From Microbispora rosea subsp. aerata (GTDB taxonomy: Bacteria > Actinomycetota > Actinomycetes > Streptosporangiales > Streptosporangiaceae), in NCBI RefSeq assembly GCF_014647835.1, contig NZ_BMPY01000035.1, positions 1-64,000 on the forward strand: a stretch of 64,000 bases of DNA, written 5' to 3'. The notes under the pieces were generated by a model that was given only the letters and a program-made list of their open reading frames with translations, ran no database searches and was not told the DNA's origin. The number at the start of each line of letters is the position of its first letter. Within the stretch, counting starts at the first letter, position 1. Positions 37,851-46,696 of this stretch are shown one piece after another. The position numbers and the translations under genes are program-made.

Positions 37851-39461
37851 CTATCGGGGGCGGACCACCCTGGTCTCGTCCCAGACCGGCTCGGGCGACT
37901 CGTACACCCTGCCGTCGGAGCCGAAGACCAGATAGCGGTCGAAGTCCGCGGCGAACCAGCGGTCGTGGGTCACCGCCAGCACCGTGCCCTCGAAGGCGTC
38001 CAGGCCCTGCTGCAGCGCCTCGGCGCTGGCCAGGTCGAGGTTGTCGGTCGGCTCGTCGAGCAGCAGCAACGTGGCGCCCGACAGTTCGAGCAGCAGGATC
38101 TGCAGGCGGGCCTGCTGACCGCCCGACAGCGTCTCGAACCGCTGCTCGGCGACCAGTCCGGCGAGCTCGTAGCGGGCCAGGGCCTTCATCGCCTCGTTCT
38201 TCAGCCTGGCGTGCTCGGTCATCACGATCTCGCAGGGCGTACGGCCGAGCAGGTCGGGCCGGGAGTGGGTCTGGGCGAAGTGCCCGGGCACCACCCGCGC
38301 GCCGAGCTTGACGGTCCCGGTGTGGCGGATGTCCTCCCCCGCGAGCAGCCGCAGGAAGTGCGACTTGCCCGAGCCGTTCGAGCCGAGCACGGCGACCCGC
38401 TCGCCGTACCAGACCTCCAGGTCGAAGGGCTTCATGAGACCGGTCAGCTCCAGGCCCTCGCACGTCACCGCCCGCTTGCCCGTACGGCCGCCGCGCAGCC
38501 GCATGCTGATGACCTGGTCTCTCGGCGGGAGCTCCGGCGGCCCCGCCTCCTCGAAGCGCCGCAGCCGGGTCTGGGCCGCGTGGTAGGCCGGGGCCATGCT
38601 GTCGTTGTAGGTGGCCTTCTGCTTGAGCATGTTCACCAGGCGCTTGAGCTTGGCGTGCTCCTCGTCCCAGCGCCTGCGCAGCTCTTCGAGCCGCTCGTTG
38701 CGCTCCCGCCGCGCCTCGGCGTACGTCGCGAAGCCGCCGCCGTGGATCCAGACGCCGCCGGACTCGACCGTGATGATCCGGTCGGCGGCGTTGGCGAGAA
38801 GCTGCCGGTCGTGGGAGACCAGCAGCACGGTCTTGGGCGTCTCGCGCAGGGCCGTCTCCAGCCACACCTTGCCCGGCACGTCGAGGTAGTTGTCCGGCTC
38901 GTCGAGCAGCAGCACCTGGTCGGGCCCGCGCAGCAGCGCCTCAAGCACCAGCCTCTTCTGCTCGCCGCCGGACAGCGTGGCGACCTCGCGATATTTCACC
39001 CTGTCGTACGGCGCGCCGAGGGCGGCCATCGTGCAGGCGTCCCAGAGCACCTCGATGTCGTAGCCCCCGGCGTCGGTGTAGTCGGTGATCGCCTCGGCGT
39101 ACCGCATCTGGGTCTTCTCGTCGTCCCGCTCCATCATCGCGAGCTCGGCGGCGTGCAGCCGCTGCGCCGCCGACCTGACCCGTTCGGGCGCGACGCTGAG
39201 CAGCAGGTCCTGGACCGTACGGCCGTCCCGGATGTTGCCGATGAACTGCCGCATCACGCCGAGGCCGCCGGAATGGGCCACCGTGCCCTCGACCGGCTGG
39301 AGATCACCCGCGATCATCCGGAGCAGGGTCGTCTTGCCCGCGCCGTTCGGCCCGACCAGGGCCGCCTTGACCCCCTCGCCGACCCGGAACGACACGTCGT
39401 TCAGGAGCGTCCTGCCGTCCGGCAGCACATGCGTCAGATGACCGACCTCGACGTGCCCCAT
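37851..39461 (-). CDS. ABC-F ATPase
   Basis: A 536-residue soluble protein with two ABC cassettes and no membrane domain. Cassette one: VGPNGAGKTTLL, LSGGEQKRL, LLLDEPDNYLD. A charged linker (about 240-290) bears the P-site tRNA-interaction arm typical of ABC-F. Cassette two: LGSNGSGKSHFLR, LSGGQQARL, LLLLDEPTDNLD. ABC-F proteins act on ribosomes, as translation factors or antibiotic protection. Strong SD GGGAGGAG. A copy of its last 32 bp lies at 35536. Confidence 0.92.
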   Translation of the reverse strand: MGHVEVGHLTHVLPDGRTLLNDVSFRVGEGVKAALVGPNGAGKTTLLRMIAGDLQPVEGTVAHSGGLGVMRQFIGNIRDGRTVQDLLLSVAPERVRSAAQRLHAAELAMMERDDEKTQMRYAEAITDYTDAGGYDIEVLWDACTMAALGAPYDRVKYREVATLSGGEQKRLVLEALLRGPDQVLLLDEPDNYLDVPGKVWLETALRETPKTVLLVSHDRQLLANAADRIITVESGGVWIHGGGFATYAEARRERNERLEELRRRWDEEHAKLKRLVNMLKQKATYNDSMAPAYHAAQTRLRRFEEAGPPELPPRDQVISMRLRGGRTGKRAVTCEGLELTGLMKPFDLEVWYGERVAVLGSNGSGKSHFLRLLAGEDIRHTGTVKLGARVVPGHFAQTHSRPDLLGRTPCEIVMTEHARLKNEAMKALARYELAGLVAEQRFETLSGGQQARLQILLLELSGATLLLLDEPTDNLDLASAEALQQGLDAFEGTVLAVTHDRWFAADFDRYLVFGSDGRVYESPEPVWDETRVVRPR

Positions 39462-39757
39462 TTCGACACTCCTCCCAGGAACCGCGGAGAGGCTACCCGG
39501 CGCCCACCACACCTGGCACGCCATTTTTCCGCCGTCCGGACGGCCGGGCCCGGAACATCGGCGCCGCGCGCGACGAGCGCCTCGCCCAGGTCGACCGGTC
39601 CCGCCACCGCCCAGCCCGGCAGGTTGGCCATGATCGCGCCGACCGCCCCCGGACCCACCACCTCGACCAGGTCGGCGCACGGCAGCCCGTACCGCTGGTC
39701 CTCGACATAACTGAAGGCCGGGGCGCCGTCCGCCCCGGCCAAAGTCACTGGCTTCAC
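39434..39757 (-). pseudogene. GNAT-like N-terminal remnant upstream of the ABC-F gene
   Basis: A 107-codon frame. VTLAGADGAPAFSY and ANLPGWAVAGPVDLGEALVA resemble the N-terminal part of actinobacterial GNAT acetyltransferases, but the acetyl-CoA domain is missing and the frame runs over the ABC-F ribosome site to stop at 39434. No SD is visible. Either a decayed gene or a short unknown one. Confidence 0.35.
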
Positions 39758-40046
39758 AGGAGGGAGGCTCGCGCACCCGCGCAGACGCGGCAACGTGTTT
39801 TTCCTCCGGCCGGAAGGCCCGGGGGGTCGGGCATATTCCCTGGTCAGACGCCGGATGACGAAGATCGTCCCGGAAAGAGACGGCGCGGCCGGGGAACAAC
39901 GAGGGCCGACACGTGGTTGGATGAAGCGTGGCCGGTGTGCAGGTGTCCCCGGGCCTCACCTAATTTGCCTTCGCGGACTACCGTTCGGCTGGAGCCGCGT
40001 TGTGCCTTTCGCCGAGAGGCGACCCGGCACCGGCACCACACGTGCG

Positions 40047-40079
40047 GGACCCCGGCAGGAGATCCTCCTGCCGGGGTCC
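40047..40079. other. Strong 15-bp hairpin between divergent transcripts
   Basis: GGACCCCGGCAGGAG and CTCCTGCCGGGGTCC form a perfect stem with a 3-base loop. It lies in the 740-bp spacer 39462-40202, upstream of genes on both sides, so it does not end any gene I can see. It could be a leader attenuator or the terminator of a small RNA. Confidence 0.6.
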
Positions 40080-40173
40080 TGGCGTCTACGGGGCACGCCC
40101 GAAGTGAACCCGGAGTGAGAACCTTTCACCTCCACACTGCGCATCATGCCCTCCTTACACTTTGCATCCAGTT

Positions 40174-40193
40174 TTGTCAGCCATGGGTGACAA
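40174..40193. promoter_or_regulatory. Operator-like palindrome at the methyltransferase start
   Basis: TTGTCAGCCATGGGTGACAA is a 20-bp palindrome with one mismatched pair, ending 9 bases before the ATG at 40203. A repressor bound here would cover the transcription start or block translation initiation. Confidence 0.65.
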
Positions 40194-40202
40194 GATGCAT
40201 CT

Positions 40203-40859
40203 ATGGCCGATTTGGATCCTCAGTCGATCGCCTCCTACTGGGACACGGAGGCCGACACCTTCGACGACGAAGCCGACCACGGGCTGCGCGACCTCCAGGT
40301 CCGCGCCGCCTGGGCGGGACGGCTGCGGTCATGGATGCCACAACCCCCGGCCGACGTCCTCGATCTGGGCTGCGGCACCGGCTCGCTGACGCTGCTGCTG
40401 GCCGAGCAGGGACACCGGCCGGTGGGCGTGGACCTGTCACCCAAGATGGTCGAGGCGGCCCGGCGCAAGCTCATCGCCGCGGGCTTCGCGACCCCCGTGC
40501 TCACCGGCGACGCGAGCGAGCCGCCGGCCGCCGCGGGGACCTCCTTCGACGTCGTCTTGGCCCGGCACCTGCTGTGGACCCTGCCCGCGCCGCAACAGGC
40601 GCTGCGCACCTGGATCGGCCTGCTTCGCCCGCACGGCCGCCTGATCCTCATCGAGGGCAACTGGCGCGCCTCCGGAGACGGCCCGCCGTACGTGCCGGGC
40701 GCGGACTCCCTGCCCTGGCTCGGCGGGGTGAGCGCCGAGCCCCTCATCGAGGTGCTGCGGCCGTACGCCGCGAGCGTGCGGGCGGAGCCGCTGACCGATC
40801 CCGTGCTGTGGGGCAAGCCCATCCACGACGAGCGGTACGCCGTCATCGCCCAGCTCTGA
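40203..40859 (+). CDS. Class I SAM-dependent methyltransferase
   Basis: A 218-residue Rossmann methyltransferase. Motif I is VLDLGCGTGSLTLLLAEQG, then VGVDLSPKMVEAARRKL, and RHLLWTLPAPQQALRTW with RLILIEGNW. N-terminal YWDTEADTFDDEADHGLRD is common in small-molecule methyltransferases of actinobacteria. Substrate unknown. No SD; a palindrome is just upstream, so it is probably repressed by an unlinked regulator. Confidence 0.88.
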   Translation: MADLDPQSIASYWDTEADTFDDEADHGLRDLQVRAAWAGRLRSWMPQPPADVLDLGCGTGSLTLLLAEQGHRPVGVDLSPKMVEAARRKLIAAGFATPVLTGDASEPPAAAGTSFDVVLARHLLWTLPAPQQALRTWIGLLRPHGRLILIEGNWRASGDGPPYVPGADSLPWLGGVSAEPLIEVLRPYAASVRAEPLTDPVLWGKPIHDERYAVIAQL

Positions 40860-41112
40860 ATGCTTCTTTCCCGGAAAACGCGCAATACCGAATTCGTAAA
40901 CGTGTCGGCAACGATTCAAAGTCCCTCGTTCCCGGAAGACAGGGGCAAAACGGAGCCCGCTCATCGGCGCCGTTATTTACAGCCACGCTTATTGGGGCAC
41001 ATGGAATGCCACAGCGGACGGCTCGGGAGGGGTCAACTCGCCTGGACGGGCTCCGACGGGGGTGCCAACGATTGAGATACGACCCGATCGCTGATCGGAG
41101 AGGAGTATCTCT

Positions 41113-42252
41113 ATGCACGGCACTCGATTCTCATTACTGCTGGGTCCGGCAGTCCTGTCCGCCGTCACGCTCTGGCCGGCCATCGCATCGGCCTCCACCG
41201 CCGCCCAGCCCTCCGGCCTCGCCGCCGCGCTCAGCGCGCCGCAGGCCGAGGAGCCGGGCACCAGCCTCGGCGAACAGTCGCTCGGCGAGCAGTCGGAGGA
41301 GGCGGCCGAGCAGAGCAGGCGCGCGTACGAGGAGAGCGGCCTCGGGCGGCAGAGCGCCCAGGAAAGCTCATCGAGCGAGGAGTCGAGCAGTCAGTCCGGG
41401 AGCAACCTCGCCTACTCACGGCCATCGCTGAGTGAGTCCTCGCTGCGCAGCAGCAGCCCGTCGTTCAGCCGGCAGGCCTCGCTGAGCGAGTCGTCGCTGC
41501 AGAGCAGCCGCTTCCTGTCCTCGCGGAGCGAGCTGTCACCGCAGATCCGGCAGGAGCGGGCTTCGTACAGCCGTCCGATCAGCGAGACGCGGACGATCAC
41601 GTACCAGCGGCCCGTCACGCAGACGCGCATGGTCAGCGAGAGCCGCCCGGTCACGTTCACCCGGCAGGTCACCTATCAGCGCCCGGTCACCGAAACGCGG
41701 CTCGTCACCCGGATGCGTCCGGTGACGGAAACGCGCAACGTGACCTACCAGCGCCCCGTGACCTACACGCGGATGGTCACGGAAAGCAGGCCGGTCACCC
41801 GCCAGGTGACCTACCAGCGCCCGGTCACCCAGACGCGGTACGTCACCGAGTCGCGCCCGGTGACGCGGTACGTCACCTACCAGCGTCCCGTGACGCGCTG
41901 GGTGACCGAGACCCGCCCGGTGACCCACCATGTCACCTATCAGCGGCCCGTCAAGGAGACGCGGTGGGTCAACGAGAGCCGTAACGTGACGCACCACGTC
42001 ACCTACCAGCGGCCCGTCAAGGAGACGCGCTTCGTCACCGAGTCTCGTCCGGTCAGCTACACCCGGATGGTGCCGGAGACTCACCAGGTGAAGTCCACGC
42101 GCTTCGTCACCGAGAGCCGTCCGGTCAGCTACACGCGCATGATGACCTACCAGCGCCCGGTCTCCGAGACGCGGTGGGTCACCGAGTCGAAGCAGATCAG
42201 TTACAGCCGGCCCCTGATGCACTCCTCCTCCAGCAGCGAGGACTGCGACTGA
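41113..42252 (+). CDS. Secreted TYQRPV-repeat protein
   Basis: A 379-residue exported protein. Signal peptide 1-27 ends in IASA. Residues 45-150 are rich in Ser, Glu and Gln. Residues 151-369 are an array in which TYQRPV occurs eight times, alternating with TESRPV or relatives, joined by TRxV and HHV links, giving a regular alternation of beta-branched and charged residues. The tail is HSSSSSEDCD with a single cysteine. It recalls in style the YTV repeats of planctomycete surface proteins but I know no actinobacterial family. Strong SD GGAGAGGAG; a terminator follows. No neighbour explains its function. Confidence 0.85.
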   Translation: MHGTRFSLLLGPAVLSAVTLWPAIASASTAAQPSGLAAALSAPQAEEPGTSLGEQSLGEQSEEAAEQSRRAYEESGLGRQSAQESSSSEESSSQSGSNLAYSRPSLSESSLRSSSPSFSRQASLSESSLQSSRFLSSRSELSPQIRQERASYSRPISETRTITYQRPVTQTRMVSESRPVTFTRQVTYQRPVTETRLVTRMRPVTETRNVTYQRPVTYTRMVTESRPVTRQVTYQRPVTQTRYVTESRPVTRYVTYQRPVTRWVTETRPVTHHVTYQRPVKETRWVNESRNVTHHVTYQRPVKETRFVTESRPVSYTRMVPETHQVKSTRFVTESRPVSYTRMMTYQRPVSETRWVTESKQISYSRPLMHSSSSSEDCD

Positions 42253-42289
42253 GCCGGCAAGCGAGGTCCTGACAGCCAGTAGGGCCATG

Positions 42290-42319
42290 AGGGGCACGGG
42301 CGTTCCCGTCCGTGCCCCT
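42290..42319 (+). terminator. Terminator of the repeat-protein gene
   Basis: AGGGGCACGG and CCGTGCCCCT form a 10-bp stem 38 bases past the stop codon. Confidence 0.75.
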
Positions 42320-42418
42320 TCCGCGCGTCCTGGCCGCTCCCACTCGTGCCGTACGGGCACAGCGGCCGGCGCAGACTCTTGACCGCCTCGCCGTCGCCGG
42401 CGAGCGCTTCCGCATGGT

Positions 42419-43117
42419 TCAGACGGCGGCGAGCAGCGCGTCGAGCGGCCGAGGCAGGCGGTCCCGGCCGATCGCCGCCTCGACGAGCAGCCGCGCGTAG
42501 CGGAGTTTGCGGTGCGCGCCGCTGCCCAGGAACCGCCGGATCTGCGCCTCGGGCTCCCGGCCACGCCACCCGGGCTGGCTCTGCAAGGAGCGGAACGCCC
42601 TGTGGTCGCCTTGGGCGTCGAAGAGCGCTTCGATCTCCGCGCCGCCGACGGCCCGGATCAGCTCGTCCTCCAGATCGTTCACGCAGACGTAGAACCCGAG
42701 GTGCTCCATGTCGGCACGCGTGCGGGGTGAGCCAACCCGGTGCGCGACCAGCGCGCGCCGGAATATCTCCTCCTCATGCAGGTCGCACAGACTCGCGAGA
42801 CGCACCCGGGCGCCCGGCGGGCCCAGCCCCGTCAGGAAGCGGCCGATCGCGTGCGCCCCGCCGATCGGCACGATCACGACCCGCTCCGCCTCGAGATCCC
42901 GGCCCCGGCCCACCGCGGCCGTCTCCAGCGCGATCTGGTCGCTGGGTCCCTCGACGAGCACCACGGTCTCGGCGTCGCCGATCTTCGTCAGGGCGCGCTC
43001 CATCGCCCGGATCGGGGCGTCCGGGCCGCTCACATAGCCGTCGGGCGCCCAAGCGGGCAGTGCTTCGACCGGCCTGCCGCGCTCGTCATCCGCGCCGGTT
43101 CGCCGTGTCGCAGCCAT
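42419..43117 (-). CDS. Stand-alone TOPRIM-domain protein
   Basis: A 232-residue protein whose core is a TOPRIM fold: TVVLVEGPSDQIALETAA gives the catalytic glutamate, ASLCDLHEEEIF a DxD-like metal site after PIGGAHAIGRFL. This is the type annotated as TOPRIM nucleotidyl transferase/hydrolase, related to the OLD nuclease TOPRIM but without an ATPase. Its job is unknown. The start is uncertain (no SD at 43117 or at 43153). Confidence 0.75.
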   Translation of the reverse strand: MAATRRTGADDERGRPVEALPAWAPDGYVSGPDAPIRAMERALTKIGDAETVVLVEGPSDQIALETAAVGRGRDLEAERVVIVPIGGAHAIGRFLTGLGPPGARVRLASLCDLHEEEIFRRALVAHRVGSPRTRADMEHLGFYVCVNDLEDELIRAVGGAEIEALFDAQGDHRAFRSLQSQPGWRGREPEAQIRRFLGSGAHRKLRYARLLVEAAIGRDRLPRPLDALLAAV

Positions 43118-43204
43118 GGCCGCATCATCGGCGGCCCGCGAGGCCGCCGGCAAACGATTAACGGGCGCGGACGCCTACGACCTGGCGGGCGGCGAGCCGG
43201 ACGC

Positions 43205-43570
43205 CTACGGCTCGGCGGGCGGCGAGCACGGCCTCCCGAGCCGCACGTCCTCCCGCGCCGCGCGGGCGAGCTTCTCGTCGTACGGCCGGCCCAGCTCGCG
43301 TGCGAGCCGGATGATCCGGTCGAGCAGCGCCAGCGCGTCATCGTGGCGGCCCGCCGCGCGGCACGTCTCGGCGTACGCGTGCAGGACGTCGATCTCCAGT
43401 TGCACCTCGGCCAGCGGTTCCAGCAGCTCGAGCGCCCGCCGGAAGTGCGCCCGCGCCGCTTCGAGGTCGCCGAGGTCCCGGCGCACCCAGCCGATGCGCA
43501 GCGCCAGAGCGGCCGCGGTGTCGTCATCCGGCCCCGCCCGCTCGGCCAGTTCGCACGCGGAGAGCGCATG
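43205..43570 (-). pseudogene. C-terminal fragment of a TPR protein
   Basis: About 120 codons show TPR-type helices: GDLEAARAHFRRALELLEPL and GRHDDALALLDRIIRLAREL. Such ends are found on large TPR regulators (AfsR/SARP-like). No start, SD or upstream domain is visible; the frame upstream of 43570 is not family-like. Probably a remnant. The following 280 bp to 43854 hold no gene I can see. Confidence 0.5.
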
Positions 43571-43854
43571 TGGCCCGCCTCGTACGCCCTGACCGAGCTG
43601 ACCACTGACGTCGAGGAGAGGATCACGGCGCTCGTCCGGCAGTCGGTGAGCTGAAGGGACCGAGCCCCCGGCCGTCCCGTCGGGTCACGGCGTGAGCGCG
43701 GGACCGCCGCCGCCGTGGGTGGCCGACGGCCTGGCGCGCGAGGCCGCCCCGGACGCGGTCGTGGCCGAGCACGGCCCGCGCCGGGAGCGGCGCCCGGCCG
43801 GGTCCGGTGATCGTCGTGGCGGAAGGCCCGCCGGCCGGGATGGCGGTACGCGTC

Positions 43855-44829
43855 CTAGCCGCGCTCCCCCGGACGGTCGACGATGACCGACGCAAGCAGG
43901 GCGGTGGCGAACACCGAGCCCTTGCGGAAGGCGGGCTTCGGGTTGCCGCCCAGGTGCTCGTCCTGTAGCCAGACGATTTTTTCGCCCAGGTAGCGATAGG
44001 TGTGCGGGTCGAGGATGTGATACCTCCTGCGTATCTTGTCGCGTCCTTCCCGATAGACGCCCAGCCCGGCGCGGCCCGCGGCGTCGGTCACGCCGGATTC
44101 GACCCGTACGTCCGGGATCAGAGCCAGGGCCTTGAACATGGCCGCCTCCAGCCGTGGCGGCATCGTGCCGTACCTGCTCAGATAGAGCATGATCACGTTG
44201 TACGCGCGGTCGGCGTCCGGCGGGACGCTGCGCGCGACGCCTTCCTCGCGCGGATAGTCGATCCAGTGGCGGTCCTTCGTGACCTTGGCCAGCAGTTTCC
44301 TCGGGTCGGTCGGCAGCTCGCGGAGCTTGGCGTCGTACTGCTGCGGCGACAGGTCGTCGTCGCCCGGGTCCGGAAGGGCATCGTGGATCCGCAGCGTGCC
44401 GTGCTCGTCGTAGCCGGCGGTCTGCTTGCCGTCGTAGCGGGTCCAGCTCTCATGAGTCTGGGCCTCGTCCGAGTTGGGCTGCTTGTTCAGGGATCGGGTG
44501 TAGTGCCACTGGGTCGGCTCCGGCGCAGCGGCGGCGCCGCGCCCACCGGCCACCTCGGCGGCCCTGGCGAGCACCATCTTGGAGTCCAGGGGCACGGCGG
44601 ACGAAAGGCCGGGCGGGGGCTCGGTCCCGGAGGGGCCGGCGGGCAGGACGACCACGGCGAGCGCGACGGCCGCCGCCCCCGCCGCCGCGACGGTGACCAG
44701 GCGGAGTGCGAGGGTCCGCCCGCGCCGCCGCATCCGGGTGAGCAGGCGGCGGCGCTGCGGGACGATCCACTGCCCGTCCGGCTCGGGGACCTCGGCGCGC
44801 CACTCGCGCAGCGGACGCAGGTCATCCAT
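43855..44829 (-). CDS. CU044_5270 family membrane protein
   Basis: A 324-residue protein with one span (about 42-63) after a short basic cytoplasmic part and a large exported domain with EPTQWHYTRSLNKQ and YDGKQTAGYDEHG. This matches the CU044_5270 family, found in actinobacteria next to ECF sigma genes. It overlaps the sigma gene by 8 bp, so it is probably its membrane regulator; an anti-sigma role is inferred. Confidence 0.88.
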   Translation of the reverse strand: MDDLRPLREWRAEVPEPDGQWIVPQRRRLLTRMRRRGRTLALRLVTVAAAGAAAVALAVVVLPAGPSGTEPPPGLSSAVPLDSKMVLARAAEVAGGRGAAAAPEPTQWHYTRSLNKQPNSDEAQTHESWTRYDGKQTAGYDEHGTLRIHDALPDPGDDDLSPQQYDAKLRELPTDPRKLLAKVTKDRHWIDYPREEGVARSVPPDADRAYNVIMLYLSRYGTMPPRLEAAMFKALALIPDVRVESGVTDAAGRAGLGVYREGRDKIRRRYHILDPHTYRYLGEKIVWLQDEHLGGNPKPAFRKGSVFATALLASVIVDRPGERG

Positions 44830-45397
44830 CGAACGCCTCCTCTCGCGCCGCCATCAGCGCTTGCCGGGTCTTGGCCCTGGCCCGGTGCAGGCGGGACCTG
44901 ACCGTGCCGATCGGGATGTCCAGCGCGCGGGCCACGTCCTCGTACGACATGTCGGCCCAGGCCACGAGCAGCAGCACCTCCCGGTCGCCGGGTGACAGCT
45001 CGGCCAGGGCCCGCGCCAGCCCGGCCTGCTGCGCCGAGACCCGGGCGTCGACGCGGTCGGCGTACGGCTCGGTGATCTCGTCGACGCCGGTGCGGACCAG
45101 CGCGCGGTAGAACCGGAGCTCCACCCGGCGGTGCCGCTTGATGAGCCGGGCGGCGATGCCGTACAGCCACGGGCGGGCGTCCGGCTGGCTCGGGTCGTAG
45201 CGGTGGCGGCGCCGGAAGGCCGTCAGGAAGGTGTCGGAGACCACGTCGTCGGCCAGGGACGGGCCCAGCCGCCGGGCGACGTAGCGCCGGAGCGCGGGGG
45301 CGTGCCGGTCGAAGAGGTCGGCGAAGACCTCCGGCTCGCGCTCCGAGCGCCGTATCAGGGCCGCGTCGTCGGCCCTGCCGGGTTCCTCGGCGATCAC
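44822..45397 (-). CDS. ECF RNA polymerase sigma factor
   Basis: A 191-residue sigma factor. Region 2: FADLFDRHAPALRRYVARR and DVVSDTFLTAFRRRHRYD. Region 4: ALAELSPGDREVLLLVAWAD, SYEDVARALDIPIGTVRSRL. GTG 45397 is chosen as GGGAG lies 7 bases upstream; longer starts lack an SD. Overlap with the CU044_5270 gene marks a sigma/regulator pair. Confidence 0.93.
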   Translation of the reverse strand: MIAEEPGRADDAALIRRSEREPEVFADLFDRHAPALRRYVARRLGPSLADDVVSDTFLTAFRRRHRYDPSQPDARPWLYGIAARLIKRHRRVELRFYRALVRTGVDEITEPYADRVDARVSAQQAGLARALAELSPGDREVLLLVAWADMSYEDVARALDIPIGTVRSRLHRARAKTRQALMAAREEAFDG

Positions 45398-45530
45398 CTG
45401 GTTGCTCCCGTCCCTGCGCGCGGTAGTTTTCGACGGCTTTCGCCCGTACGGCCGTCGAGAGTTCGCGGCACGGGGTGTGAGTCCGGTCACACTTGCCGGT
45501 CATGCTCGCCGGTCACCCCGGCCGGTCAGG

Positions 45531-46625
45531 CTAGTGGGTCGCGCTGACGGCGGCGGCGACGGCGCGGAAGGCGGCCAGCACCTCCTCCTGGTCGTGCGGG
45601 CCGGTCGAGGTGGTCGATTTGACGATCACCACGTCGTGCTCCGGGGAGACGTAGATGTACTGCCCGCCGAAGCCCGCCGCCATGAAGTCCTTCGAGTCCT
45701 CGCCGCCGCCGAGCCACCAGTGCAGCCCGTAGCGCGGATTGACGCCGGACGGGCTGGTGGACGCCTTGACCCACGACGCCGGGACCACCTGCTTGCCGTT
45801 CGCCTTGCCCTGGCGCAGGTAGAGCAGGCCGAAGCGGGCGTAGTCTCGGTCGGTGGCGTGGAAGCAGCAGTAGCCGAGGCTGTGGCCGTCCCCGTCGGCG
45901 GAGATCCAGGCGGCGCCCGCCATGCCCGCGGGCCGCCAGATCTTCTTCTCGACGTAGCGGTGGTACGGCGTGCCGGTCGCCTCGGTGACGACCCGGGCGA
46001 GGACGTACGAGTTCATGCTGTTGTATTCGAACCGCGTCCCCGGGGTCCAGTCGGGCCGCCGCCGGACGACCATCGGCGTGAGCGGCAGGCCCTTGGCGGC
46101 GGCGGCCTGCATCTTGGGGACGTCCTTGCCCTCGTCCCAGTCGACGCCGGACGACATCCGCAGCAGGTTCCGGATGGACACGTTGTCGTAGCCGGACCCG
46201 CGCAGCCCGGGCAGATACCGCGTGACGGGGTCGTCGAGGGAGCGGATGTGCCCCTCCTTCAGCGCTATGCCGATCGCCGCCGAGGTGAACGACTTGGCCA
46301 TGGACCACGACTGGAACCGGGTGGTCCGGTTCGCATCGGTGTATCGCTCGTGCACGATCTTCTGCCCGCGCAGGACGAGGAACCCGTTGGTCTTCGTACG
46401 GGTGAGGAAGTCGTCGAGGGTGCGCCGTTCGCCCTTGTAGGTGTACGTGACCGAGAGCGGCCGGTTGGCGTTGACCAGGGGGACCGGGTGGGCCGACGCC
46501 CGGATGACGTCGGCGGGCGGCGCCGCCTGGGCGGCGGGCGTCGCCGTCTGGGCGGCCTGCGCCGCCTGGGCGGCGGGTGCTATTTGGGCGGCGGCCAGGG
46601 TGAGCGCGATGAGGATGCCGCGCAC
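45531..46625 (-). CDS. Secreted serine hydrolase (beta-lactamase / class C-type)
   Basis: A 364-residue exported protein. Signal peptide about 1-20, then an Ala/Gln-rich linker and a beta-lactamase-related domain: SMAK (SxxK nucleophile) in FQSWSMAKSFTSAAIG, the YxN-like motif in EYNSMNSYVLAR, and FGGQYIYV near the C-terminus. Likely an esterase or D-amino peptidase; true beta-lactamase activity is not indicated. GTG 46625 follows AGGAGG. Confidence 0.88.
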   Translation of the reverse strand: MRGILIALTLAAAQIAPAAQAAQAAQTATPAAQAAPPADVIRASAHPVPLVNANRPLSVTYTYKGERRTLDDFLTRTKTNGFLVLRGQKIVHERYTDANRTTRFQSWSMAKSFTSAAIGIALKEGHIRSLDDPVTRYLPGLRGSGYDNVSIRNLLRMSSGVDWDEGKDVPKMQAAAAKGLPLTPMVVRRRPDWTPGTRFEYNSMNSYVLARVVTEATGTPYHRYVEKKIWRPAGMAGAAWISADGDGHSLGYCCFHATDRDYARFGLLYLRQGKANGKQVVPASWVKASTSPSGVNPRYGLHWWLGGGEDSKDFMAAGFGGQYIYVSPEHDVVIVKSTTSTGPHDQEEVLAAFRAVAAAVSATH

Positions 46626-46696
46626 GTCGCCTCCTGTGGTTGAGGGATTGGGACAGCAGGCGATGGTGGCGGGCGTTTTTGGCAAAACTCTGGCAG

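Noticed and set aside
39950-39980. Iron-box (IdeR/DmdR) site
   Set aside because: Only a half site (TTAGGTGAGGC) is seen; the other half does not match.
43692-43886. Small plus-strand gene between the TPR fragment and CU044_5270
   Set aside because: No SD, low-complexity Arg/Gly/Pro product, and it overlaps the end of the clear minus-strand gene.
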